14,900 nt of DNA, taken from a bacterium (GTDB taxonomy: Bacteria; JAJVIF01; JAGGVT01). Below the pieces are notes generated by a model. The model was given only the letters and a program-made list of their open reading frames with translations, did not search any database and had not been told where the DNA came from. The stretch lies in assembly GCA_021157815.1 (NCBI GenBank), contig JAGGVT010000038.1, forward strand, positions 1-14,900, written 5' to 3'. Position numbers and translations under genes: made by a program. Below are positions 1 through 7,241 of this stretch, one piece after another (the stretch's first letter is position 1; the number at the start of each line of letters is the position of its first letter).

Positions 1-10
1 AATTACTTGT

Positions 11-1303
11 TTATAGCGGCGGTTCAATCACCTCTACCGGTATAACGATTTCATCCTCGCCGCCATTACTATCATCCACGGTTATGGTTATTGAATAATT
101 GCCTGTTGTGAGCGGGGCAATCCAGACCGCTATATTGCTGTTGATTGATTGGAAACTTCCTCCGGACGCCGACCAGTCGTAGCTAAGTTCATCACCGTCC
201 GGGTCATGAGCGGTAACCGAAACGTTAACAATCTGTCCTGTTTCAGGACGAGTAGCATCAATGTCATAACCATCAATTACAGGATCAGAATTCGACTGCA
301 CGCTAAGATAGATTTTTTTCTCTACATACGCGCCAAGAGCATCATAAACCTTGACAGTGATAGTAACATCGCCGGTTGACGCGCTTACCCATTCAACGCT
401 GTTGTCGGCCTCCTGCGTGAAATATCCCTTCGATGCGCTCCATTCGTATGTTAACGGCAGGTTGCCATCGGGATCATCCGCCGTGACTGTAATTGTGATT
501 GGCTCGTTTGTTTGCGGAATCGGATTTGAGACATCGATGTTGGAAATCACAGGTGATTTATTGTCACTAACCTCGAACGTGAAACTGCCAAGCACAGTAT
601 CGTTGAATCTGTCCTTTATTTCGACAATGAGCTGGTAGAACCCCTGAACATCCGGAGTTCGCCAGTAGCATGTAACAGCATCGCGGATAAGGAAATTGTC
701 ATTGGGGTCATAGCCGAGGGATCCGGGTTCAATTTCAATCGCTGTCCATAAAAAATCATAATCATCGGGATTCGGATCGCCTGAGATATCAGGATCGTGG
801 AAATTAACTGTTACCTCAATAACCTCGTTGGCGCCAATTGTGCTTCCCGAGAAAGATGCCGTGAACGAATCGATAATCGGCGATTCCGTATTATCACTGA
901 CCAGAAGAGTGTATCCACCGATAACAGGCTCATCGTAGCGATCACGAATCTCAACAATCAACTCGTAATATCCCTGGACCTCTGGCGTTCTCCAGTAACA
1001 GGTGGCATCGTCATCAATTAGGAAGTTGTTTTTTTCATTAAATTGAACATCAGCAGGTTCTATCGACCTTGCAGTCCACTGGAAAGTGTAGTCGGAAACC
1101 GGCAGCGTTCCTGTGATATCCGGGTCGCTGAAATTGACCGTGAGTTTAATCACTGTGTCCGGACTTACGCACGCGGTTGTGAAAGATGGCGTGAAGGAAT
1201 TGATAACCGGAGCTTTATTGGTTGATTTAGCTGTTTTGCCACAACCTATGAATAAACATGCCACTATGAAAAGTGGTATTGCTATCAGAATCAATTTCTT
1301 CAT
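11..1303 (-). CDS. PKD/Ig-like tandem-repeat lipoprotein
   Basis: A probable envelope lipoprotein of 430 residues made of four extracellular beta-sandwich-like repeats; no enzyme motif is visible. The signal sequence starts MKK and has a hydrophobic core, with two possible lipobox cysteines (IVAC at residue 16, FIGC at residue 21). Repeats 1 and 2 begin at about residues 32 and 142 and are close copies spaced exactly 110 residues apart; both carry the core TCYWRTP(E/D)VQG and end in VSDN. Repeats 3 (about 251-338) and 4 (about 341-426) are PKD-like, with DPDGN and DPDGDELSYDWSA motifs. An in-frame ATG four codons upstream (1315) is possible, but 1303 is preferred: it has GGTGA five bases before it and gives a normal n-region. 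It is the last visible gene of the operon headed by the secretin. Such domains usually bind proteins or glycans; the partner is unknown. Confidence 0.85.
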   Translation of the reverse strand: MKKLILIAIPLFIVACLFIGCGKTAKSTNKAPVINSFTPSFTTACVSPDTVIKLTVNFSDPDITGTLPVSDYTFQWTARSIEPADVQFNEKNNFLIDDDATCYWRTPEVQGYYELIVEIRDRYDEPVIGGYTLLVSDNTESPIIDSFTASFSGSTIGANEVIEVTVNFHDPDISGDPNPDDYDFLWTAIEIEPGSLGYDPNDNFLIRDAVTCYWRTPDVQGFYQLIVEIKDRFNDTVLGSFTFEVSDNKSPVISNIDVSNPIPQTNEPITITVTADDPDGNLPLTYEWSASKGYFTQEADNSVEWVSASTGDVTITVKVYDALGAYVEKKIYLSVQSNSDPVIDGYDIDATRPETGQIVNVSVTAHDPDGDELSYDWSASGGSFQSINSNIAVWIAPLTTGNYSITITVDDSNGGEDEIVIPVEVIEPPL

Positions 1304-1328
1304 TTGAATCACCATACCTGGTTTTATT

Positions 1329-1359
1329 AAATAGCAGAGGGTTTAACCCTCTGCTATTT
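1329..1359 (-). terminator. Perfect 15-bp-arm hairpin between operon genes
   Basis: A 31-base perfect palindrome (two 15-base arms, one central base) lies between the propeller-like gene and the lipoprotein gene. On the coding strand the 3' arm ends CTATTT and is followed by AATAAAA, so there is no clean U-run. It could be a weak terminator or attenuator, or an RNA-stabilising or processing hairpin that sets lipoprotein expression below the upstream genes. The structure is seen directly; the role is inferred. Confidence 0.55.
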
Positions 1360-1389
1360 ATGAACCCATAGTCAGAGGTTAAGAATAAT

Positions 1390-2355
1390 TTATCCGCCTG
1401 TCGGCACAACTGGTTGAGCAGCGGCTTCGCCCTCCGCTTCCGTCTCAGCTGGAATCATCGTGATTTCACCTGTATCGACATTGTATCGCTTGAATTTGAT
1501 TTCACTACCCACGCTCGTATAACGCCAGATTATGAATTTACCATCATAGCTGATGGCAAAGCTAAGAAAGTTGGCGTCATCCGCAAGAACCACGGGTTCA
1601 TCCTCCATGTTTTCAATCAACATAAGGGATTTACTTGTATTCCTCACAGATGGATTCTTGGTTTGCGTTCCAATGACAAACACTCTCTTGTTTCGCATAT
1701 CCGGGATAATATCAAAGATGCTTGGGGGAGCCTCAATTTCAAGGAACAGGCTCATGCCTTCGCCATAAACCTCAGCTGTCCATATCTGCTGAAGAACGGT
1801 GCCACCCTGATGGCTGTTAAGTTTGAAAACGAGCATACCATCGTTGTATGGGTCAACTTTATGAATTGTAAACGGCATCCCCTGCCATTCTGATTTACTG
1901 ATGAAACGTGTTCTGTCCTTTTTAAAATTATGCTCAATATAACCGATTTCACCTTTAATTAATTTCGCCATGACGAACATATCCCCACCTTTGATGAACT
2001 GAACATCGATGAAGTCCTGAACATTCCTGCGGTCAGAACGATAGTCAGTAATTTCCTGGACGTTTTTCCCATCTGTACCGCATGAATAAACGGTAAGCTT
2101 GTCCTTGTCCCGGACGACATAAACCACCCTGTCACCTCTTGGGCTCATCACGGCGTTTGTGAGCTCACCCTCAATAGGAATCAGTTCCATTGAGTTATCC
2201 TGTCGAATCAGCGCGATTGAGTACTTGTATCGTTCTGTTTCCACTGGAACAGCAAACTCAAACGGTGAGTATGCCGCCTTGACCTCCTGAACTCCAGTGA
2301 TGAGAAAAAACCCAACCATAAGGATCATAAGGCTGATTTTAATCGTGGATTTCAT
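1390..2355 (-). CDS. Secreted TolB/beta-propeller-like protein
   Basis: A 321-residue exported protein of unknown specific function. The N-terminus has a Sec signal peptide (MKSTIKIS, then a hydrophobic stretch) with a likely cleavage near VKA-AYS at about residue 28. The mature part has the periodic blade signature of TolB/WD40-like propellers: MSPRGDRVVYVVRDKDKLTVYSC near residues 69-91 and a similar strand set, FAISYDGKFIIWRYTS, near 266-281. These resemble 'S-DG--I-Y' blades, but the protein is too short for a full TolB and lacks the TolB N-terminal domain. The C-terminus is an acidic, Ala/Pro-rich tail. The start is supported by GGAGG nine bases upstream. It lies 81 bases after the secretin stop, so a periplasmic role linked to the secretin is plausible. 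The family call is based on pattern only. Confidence 0.8.
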   Translation of the reverse strand: MKSTIKISLMILMVGFFLITGVQEVKAAYSPFEFAVPVETERYKYSIALIRQDNSMELIPIEGELTNAVMSPRGDRVVYVVRDKDKLTVYSCGTDGKNVQEITDYRSDRRNVQDFIDVQFIKGGDMFVMAKLIKGEIGYIEHNFKKDRTRFISKSEWQGMPFTIHKVDPYNDGMLVFKLNSHQGGTVLQQIWTAEVYGEGMSLFLEIEAPPSIFDIIPDMRNKRVFVIGTQTKNPSVRNTSKSLMLIENMEDEPVVLADDANFLSFAISYDGKFIIWRYTSVGSEIKFKRYNVDTGEITMIPAETEAEGEAAAQPVVPTGG

Positions 2356-2436
2356 TAATTTGACCTCCGAACTCTTGTAATTGAGTGAATGAATATATGA
2401 TTGAAAAATAATAAATTACCTGCAAAATTCTGGAAT

Positions 2437-4785
2437 TTAATCCTCTTGCTCCTGATCTTCAAAATCGCTTTCCCGTCCCTCATATATTTTTCTGATATTT
2501 TCCTTAATCCGGTTATATTGCGGATCGTCATTGTATGTTGGATCTATTGCATCTCCAGGCCATTTGGATCTCCCACCAGATTTTTCGTTTACCGGCACTG
2601 ACTGCGTTGGCAGTATGATAACACGTCCAACAATCAGATTTTCAAGCCTGAGATCGTTAATCTGTATAATGTAATTCACAAGGAAAGCTTCCGCGGCAAT
2701 CGTTTTTTCATACTGGGAATCTGAATACGGGTAATCATCCGGGAAGACAATATCCTTTGTCATATTGAGTTTCTTTACAATATTGTGTTTGTCAACGATA
2801 CGTTTAACAGTCATGAAAACAGGATCGTTCATGCTTCCAATCTCAGGTATTTTATCACCATGAAAACTGATTGGTTCGTGGCTGACAGGATCAACGCCGA
2901 CAATATCAGCGAATTTGATGAAATAAGTCGATGGCGTCACCTGATTGTCCAGCTCATCCAGATATGATGAATCCTTTGGTGTAAGCATTGGACTGTCCAT
3001 CTGGTATTTAGTGATTTCCTGATGAGTGCGATCGCCTATTTCCTTCGCGATGTGCGGTGTAATTACTATGATGATTTCAGTTCGGTCCTGCTTCGATTTG
3101 GTTCGCCTGAACAGTTTTCCAAGCAACGGAATGTCTCCGAGAATGGGAACTTTATATGTTCTTTCCTCGGTTTGTGTGGATATCAAGCCACCCAGAATCA
3201 ACGGCTGATGATTTGGAATGCGAACTATGGTTGAAACCTCGCGCGTGTTAAGTTCCGGAGCCTGAATGTTCAATCCGGTTACGACATTATTTATTGTCTC
3301 AACATTCGACACAACCGCGTTTACCTGCATTGAGATTTCACTGTTCCCTCGTCCAATACGCGGTTTGATATTGAGTGTGATACCGACAGGCACGAATGAA
3401 ATATCGAATCGACTCTGATTCTGGTTTACTATGGTCTCCTGAACGACTGGCACCTGCCTGACGATTGTAATAATCGCCTGCCTGCCATCGACAGTTGTAA
3501 CTTTCGGCCTTGCCTTTATCGTGGCTTTCCCTTCGAGAACCAAAGCTGCAATCGACGCATTGAAATCACCCGCGCTGACACCTGAGTCATCGTAAGTTAA
3601 AATAACTGCGGTTTCCTCCTGGCTGCTTGAACTTGTTTCACCCGGGAAAGCCGGTTTGGCGGTACTCTCAATAAGGTCATCATTTCCGGTTAGCTGCCGT
3701 AATCCGATATCGGAAAGGTCATCAATGTTTATCTCTATTATCTGCGCTTCAATCAGAATCTGTTTTGCCGGAACATCCAGCATCTCGACAAAATTCCTGA
3801 TACCGTCAATTTCCTCCTGGGAGCCGTAAACGATTACGCTATTAATATCCGATGTCGCTGTTGGTTCTTTATATTCAAGAATCTTGAACTGATTTCCGCC
3901 AATCCTGCCTTCGCTTCTGCTTGAAAATTGCGTTGATATACTTGTGGTTTCAGATGTAATTTTCGGAGCGGTATATACTACCGGTGAAATGCCACTTTGA
4001 ATTGATTTAAGTGCATTTGCATCCAGAGCGGTGTCAGTATCGATTGCTGTATAACCAGCAGCTTTCAATTGAGTGATAATCGCTCCGACTTCAATATAAT
4101 AAACCGGGATTGTCTCATAGCGTTTGTCACCGATGGGTTGGTCGATTGTCAGAAGGAACTCGAGCATGGTATCAATATATTTCTGCTCAGCGGTTGTGGC
4201 TCGGCAAAACACTTTATAACCTGAATATCCCTGTTTTCTATCAAAGAATCCCTGCTGAACCTGCTCGTAATTCGGGATATAGAAACTCAGCCTGTTCTTG
4301 GAACCATCACCTCGCGCGAAAACAACATTGTTATCCGCGCCTGTGTCGAAACGCTGGAAATCGAGAAAATTATTCATGACCTCATCAAGTTTCAACCAGA
4401 GGTCATTCGGAGCAAGGTAGCGCACTTTGAATGTCTTGATAATGTCCTGCGGTTTTGCCGGCGGTTTTGGTGGAGCTTTGGGAGGCGGGTCAATATTCTT
4501 CATCAACATCTTGACAATTTCAATCGCATCGGGTGTTCCCTGCGCGGCGATTTTTTTCGGTTGAAGCGGCAGTATTGTAACAGTGATTTTATCTTCGCCG
4601 ATATCCAATTCGGCAAGATTGCTTTTAAGCAGTTTCAGCGCCTCTTCAGGATTGTCCTTGTATTTATATAGCGGGATGTACTCCAGCTTTCTGCCGGCTT
4701 CCTGACCCGATACCGGCGCGGCAAACATAACCGCACCTAAAAAAACAAGTACCAGAGATATTGGCAAAATCCTTTTGAATAACAT
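2437..4785 (-). CDS. Outer-membrane secretin with C-terminal extension
   Basis: A 782-residue secretin (GspD/PilQ/PulD superfamily), which forms a multimeric gated channel in the outer membrane. Visible order: signal peptide (about 1-28), N-terminal region, proline-rich linker (100-113), N0/N1-like modules (about 115-340, including a segment ending VIVYGSQEEIDGIRNFVEMLD), then the secretin core (about 340-580). The core contains the family signature VPILGDIPLLGKLF at 546-559 and ends TEIIIVITPHIA. About 200 residues follow the core, where most secretins stop or carry a short S-domain; residues 690-727 faintly resemble LysM. A weak AGAGG lies about 13 bases before the ATG. There is no inner-membrane or ATPase partner (GspE/F, PilM-Q) in the window, so the export system it serves cannot be named. 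It is the first visible gene of the three-gene operon. Confidence 0.93.
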   Translation of the reverse strand: MLFKRILPISLVLVFLGAVMFAAPVSGQEAGRKLEYIPLYKYKDNPEEALKLLKSNLAELDIGEDKITVTILPLQPKKIAAQGTPDAIEIVKMLMKNIDPPPKAPPKPPAKPQDIIKTFKVRYLAPNDLWLKLDEVMNNFLDFQRFDTGADNNVVFARGDGSKNRLSFYIPNYEQVQQGFFDRKQGYSGYKVFCRATTAEQKYIDTMLEFLLTIDQPIGDKRYETIPVYYIEVGAIITQLKAAGYTAIDTDTALDANALKSIQSGISPVVYTAPKITSETTSISTQFSSRSEGRIGGNQFKILEYKEPTATSDINSVIVYGSQEEIDGIRNFVEMLDVPAKQILIEAQIIEINIDDLSDIGLRQLTGNDDLIESTAKPAFPGETSSSSQEETAVILTYDDSGVSAGDFNASIAALVLEGKATIKARPKVTTVDGRQAIITIVRQVPVVQETIVNQNQSRFDISFVPVGITLNIKPRIGRGNSEISMQVNAVVSNVETINNVVTGLNIQAPELNTREVSTIVRIPNHQPLILGGLISTQTEERTYKVPILGDIPLLGKLFRRTKSKQDRTEIIIVITPHIAKEIGDRTHQEITKYQMDSPMLTPKDSSYLDELDNQVTPSTYFIKFADIVGVDPVSHEPISFHGDKIPEIGSMNDPVFMTVKRIVDKHNIVKKLNMTKDIVFPDDYPYSDSQYEKTIAAEAFLVNYIIQINDLRLENLIVGRVIILPTQSVPVNEKSGGRSKWPGDAIDPTYNDDPQYNRIKENIRKIYEGRESDFEDQEQED

Positions 4786-5109
4786 TTTATAATATTACCT
4801 CTACAGGCATGAGTAACTTATAAGATAATACTCCCATATTATGAGACTGAAACAATCGATTTGGTTTGGTTATTCCATGTTGTTTACCGCCTCATCTCAA
4901 CAAATCCCGTGCACCTCAAGGCTCTTTACTTAAAAGGAACATTCAAGTATCCTTTTGAAGTTATTTCTAAACTGATTGATTTCCACCTTATAAGTATTTA
5001 ACATGGCGGAGTTATCAATCATGTAAAAGTCCACCATTGATTTAATGTCAATTTTACAATTATAAGTAAAGTTAATGACTGGTTCAATGATAAAAAGGAA
5101 ACAAAACCC
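4786..5109. other. Divergent intergenic region, secretin operon / M28 peptidase
   Basis: This 324-base spacer separates two divergent transcription units and holds no convincing gene. The peptidase side has a sigma70-like promoter (5037-5066) and AAAAGGAA before the ATG. An imperfect hairpin lies at 4928-4961 (arms ACTTAAAAGGA and TCCTTTTGAAGT); its role is unknown. On the secretin side AT-rich -10-like hexamers are present (reverse strand of 4821-4846), but none has a well-spaced -35. Confidence 0.5.
5037..5066 (+). promoter_or_regulatory. Putative sigma70 promoter of M28 peptidase
   Basis: TTGATT (5037-5042), an 18-base spacer and TATAAG (5061-5066) match a vegetative promoter. The predicted start near 5073 gives a leader of about 37 bases containing AAAAGGAA before the ATG at 5110. 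Confidence 0.4.
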
Positions 5110-6606
5110 ATGAAAAAGCACTCTGGACTACTAACTATCAGTTTTGCGGTTCTTTTCATTTATTCGGTTTCGACACCGATTTCAGCATCCGGGAACCTGC
5201 CATCCGCGATAACCACTGCCATCGACACCATCACAGAAGATGATGGCATCGCGATTATAAGCGAGCTGGCATCCGAGGAATTCGGCGGTCGTATGACAGG
5301 TTTTGAGGGCCAGTGGCTCACCGCTCATTTAATCAAAAAGGAGTTTGAAAAAAGCGGACTTAAGCCATACGGCAGCGCAAATTCTTTTTATCAGAAATTC
5401 CCGCTCGCAACGAACCGAATCCTGCCAACGCCTTTGCTTGAAGTGAAAATCGGAGACATTGAATATACGAATTACGAATTCGGAACGAATTTCATCTGCA
5501 GGGGATTTTCAGGCGCTGGCGATATTCGCGCCGAGGTGGTTTTTTGCGGATATGGAATCACGATGGATGGCTATGACGATTACGCCAATGTTGATGTCGA
5601 GGGAAAAATCGTTTTTATCATGAACGGCCAACCAGCGAAACCGAAATCGATGAAACACCGGGTATCCGAATGGGATGTTACAGGCAATAAAGTAAACAAC
5701 GCGATTGGCCACGGCGCAATTGGCATGATGATGATTCGCTCGAAAACGAGCGGTAGGCTTGGGAAGTTGATTGGCAGTGTTCTGTGGGGTGATTACAAGC
5801 ACCAGCCTGAATTTCCAGTGCTTGTAATTGACAGGTTTGTCGCGGCGGATATTTTCAAAAAAAGCCAGCAGGACCTTCCGGTTCTCCAGGCTATGATAAA
5901 TAGAAGCCTTAAACCGATTAGCTTTTATACAGGCACAGCTGCCCATATACGAGTCGATGTTGACTACAGGCCCACCCAGGAAACCTGCAATGTTGTGGGG
6001 ATTATCGAGGGTTCGCATCCACGATTGAAAAATGAATATGTTGTCATCGGGGCGCACATGGATCATGTCGGTACACAGGGACTGGATATCATGTTCCCCG
6101 GCGCGAATGACAATGCGACAGGAATCGCTGCTTTAATTGAAATAGTACGCGCTTTCAACGAGGCAAATTTGAAACCCAAACGAAGCATAATCTTCGCGGC
6201 ATTCACCGGTGAGGAGATGGGCTCGAAAGGTTCGCATTATTTTGTTGACCACCTTCCATTTCCTAAAAGCAAAATAAAATATATGCTTAATATGGACATG
6301 CTCGGTCAGGGTGATAATTGCCTGAATACTTTCAGCAAACAGTTTCCTGAAATCACGGCTAAAGTGAAAAAGGCAAACAGGAATCTGCACAATCTGGCAA
6401 TTCAGGTTATCCCATCCGGATTCGGCTCCGACCACGTGTCATTTTTCAACGCGGGAATTCCATCAGGGATGCTTCTTACCTGCGGAGAGTATGATTATCC
6501 TTATCATCATACGCACTATCACTATCGCGAATGGATGATTGAAATTAACTTGTGGAAGAAATCTGCTGATACAGCGCTTTTGACGTTGTGGTATCTGGCG
6601 AATTAG
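5110..6606 (+). CDS. Secreted M28-family zinc peptidase with PA domain
   Basis: A 498-residue exported metallopeptidase of family M28 (aminopeptidase Y/S type), which hydrolyses peptides using two zinc ions. A signal peptide (about 1-27, ending near ISASG) is followed by a substrate-side region, a protease-associated (PA) insert at about 137-245 (VVFCGYGI, YDDYANVDVEGKIVFI), and the catalytic part from about 290. Candidate zinc and catalytic residues all fall in family motifs: H316 and D318 in GAHMDHVG, D334 in GANDNATG, E368/E369 in TGEEMG, D396 in NMDMLG, and a terminal His (about H467) in PYHHTHYHY. The usual Asp of the final YHTPxD motif is replaced by a His-rich run, which is unusual. 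The ATG at 5110 is preceded by AAAAGGAA. It is transcribed alone, divergent from the secretin operon; a nutritional or envelope-processing role is likely. Confidence 0.93.
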   Translation: MKKHSGLLTISFAVLFIYSVSTPISASGNLPSAITTAIDTITEDDGIAIISELASEEFGGRMTGFEGQWLTAHLIKKEFEKSGLKPYGSANSFYQKFPLATNRILPTPLLEVKIGDIEYTNYEFGTNFICRGFSGAGDIRAEVVFCGYGITMDGYDDYANVDVEGKIVFIMNGQPAKPKSMKHRVSEWDVTGNKVNNAIGHGAIGMMMIRSKTSGRLGKLIGSVLWGDYKHQPEFPVLVIDRFVAADIFKKSQQDLPVLQAMINRSLKPISFYTGTAAHIRVDVDYRPTQETCNVVGIIEGSHPRLKNEYVVIGAHMDHVGTQGLDIMFPGANDNATGIAALIEIVRAFNEANLKPKRSIIFAAFTGEEMGSKGSHYFVDHLPFPKSKIKYMLNMDMLGQGDNCLNTFSKQFPEITAKVKKANRNLHNLAIQVIPSGFGSDHVSFFNAGIPSGMLLTCGEYDYPYHHTHYHYREWMIEINLWKKSADTALLTLWYLAN

Positions 6607-6653
6607 TAGTATAGAAACCGAATCAAATAGCCCAGCAGGTCGAATAATACGTC

Positions 6654-6807
6654 ATTCCCGCGAAAGGGGCTGTTGAAAAAGGTCTGAATGTAGGGGTAGG
6701 TCTCTGTGCCTACCCTAAATATTGGCATAAATACAGGGCAACCACGGAGAGTTGCCCCTACGGTCTGGGATATAATAGGCTTTTTCAACAGCCCCGAAAG
6801 CGGGAAT
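6654..6807. repeat. Hairpin repeat split by a miniature element
   Basis: ATTCCCGC (6654-6661) and GCGGGAAT (6800-6807) are the arms of a small hairpin repeat with loop GAAA. The loop now holds the 130-bp element at 6666-6795, with GAAA on both sides. A variant of the same hairpin flanks the next element (6918-7136), so this is a local repeat family. Its position after the peptidase gene fits a transcript-end hairpin, although no U-run follows. Confidence 0.75.
6666..6795. mobile_element. Miniature element A (MITE, 130 bp)
   Basis: A non-coding element with perfect 16-bp terminal inverted repeats, GGGGCTGTTGAAAAAG (6666-6681) and its complement (6780-6795). It is flanked by a direct GAAA duplication (6662-6665 and 6796-6799). 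Inside are two further hairpins, around GGTAGG/CCTACC (near 6695-6715) and GGGCAAC/GTTGCCC (near 6736-6757). No transposase is encoded, so it would need one in trans; the parent family cannot be named from sequence alone. Confidence 0.8.
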
Positions 6808-6929
6808 CCATTTTTTTTTATTCAAATATAAGACACACATGAAAAATTGAGTAAATTGAAAACCTTAACCAGAAATGGAAAGACCTGCACGATAGTCGGA
6901 TTAAAGATAAAATTGGATTCCGGCTTTCG

Positions 6930-7125
6930 AGCCTGTCGGGAAAGGCATTGCAAACAAAATGCCCCAGCCCAGCCCTCCCCGCGAGCGGGAAGGGAGAATG
7001 TTGTCTTTTCCCTTCGCAAGTGTATAGACCGGGTAAATCGTTTGCAAATACAAAAATATTTCCCCCCGCTCGCGGGGGGATTAAAGGGGGGAATGAGATG
7101 TAAAAACAACCTTTCCCGACAGACT
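6930..7125. mobile_element. Miniature element B, copy 1 (196 bp)
   Basis: Terminal inverted repeats of 16 bp with one mismatch, AGYCTGTCGGGAAAGG, begin at 6930 and end at 7125. The element is flanked by a 6-bp direct duplication, CTTTCG (6924-6929 and 7126-7131). Removing the element and one duplication restores a hairpin of the type ATTCCGGCTTTCGCAGGAAT. Internally it carries GC-rich palindromes built on CCCGCTCGCGGG and CCCCCCGCGAGCGGGGGG. It has no plausible coding capacity. A second, inverted and interrupted copy starts near 14567. Confidence 0.8.
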
Positions 7126-7201
7126 CTTTCGCAGGAATGACATAATCTTGTTTCGCATGAATTACGAAATCTTGTTTCGTGGAATAGACAAAATCTTCAT
7201 C
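7122..7201. repeat. Imperfect 24-bp tandem repeat
   Basis: AATCTT recurs at 7144, 7168 and 7192, exactly 24 bases apart. The first two full units share AATCTTGTTTCG, and a shorter preceding unit (7122-7143) contains TTTCGCAGGAATGACAT. The units look like decayed copies of the right arm of the neighbouring hairpin repeat. The array ends about 20 bases before the promoter of the radical SAM gene. Confidence 0.55.
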
Positions 7202-7221
7202 CTCAATTTCAATTCATTTAC

Positions 7222-7230
7222 TGGTATAAT
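7222..7230 (+). promoter_or_regulatory. Extended -10 promoter, predicted leaderless start
   Basis: TGGTATAAT is a consensus extended -10 motif (TGnTATAAT); no good -35 is visible. The ATG at 7242 lies only 11 bases past its last base, so transcription should start about 4-6 bases before the start codon. No Shine-Dalgarno sequence is present. Confidence 0.6.
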
Positions 7231-7241
7231 GCGCATCTGTT

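Noticed and set aside
1414-1893. 159-residue plus-strand open frame antisense to the propeller-like gene
   Set aside because: The opposite frame has a signal peptide, a strong GGAGG and operon context; this is a shadow frame.
2437-4785. Naming the secretin gspD or pilQ
   Set aside because: The core motif is shared by both families, and no partner gene decides between type II secretion and type IV pili.
4930-5121. 63-residue open frame on the minus strand in the secretin / peptidase spacer
   Set aside because: It overlaps the peptidase start, has no ribosome binding site, and its composition is that of AT-rich non-coding DNA.
6822-7140. Open frames on both strands (about 95-97 codons) over element B
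   Set aside because: They run through inverted repeats and both strands are open, which is typical of repeat sequence rather than coding sequence.
6654-7201. CRISPR array in the 6.6-7.2 kb spacer
   Set aside because: Repeats are inverted or directly adjacent with a 24-bp period and no spacers of uniform length, and no cas gene is near.
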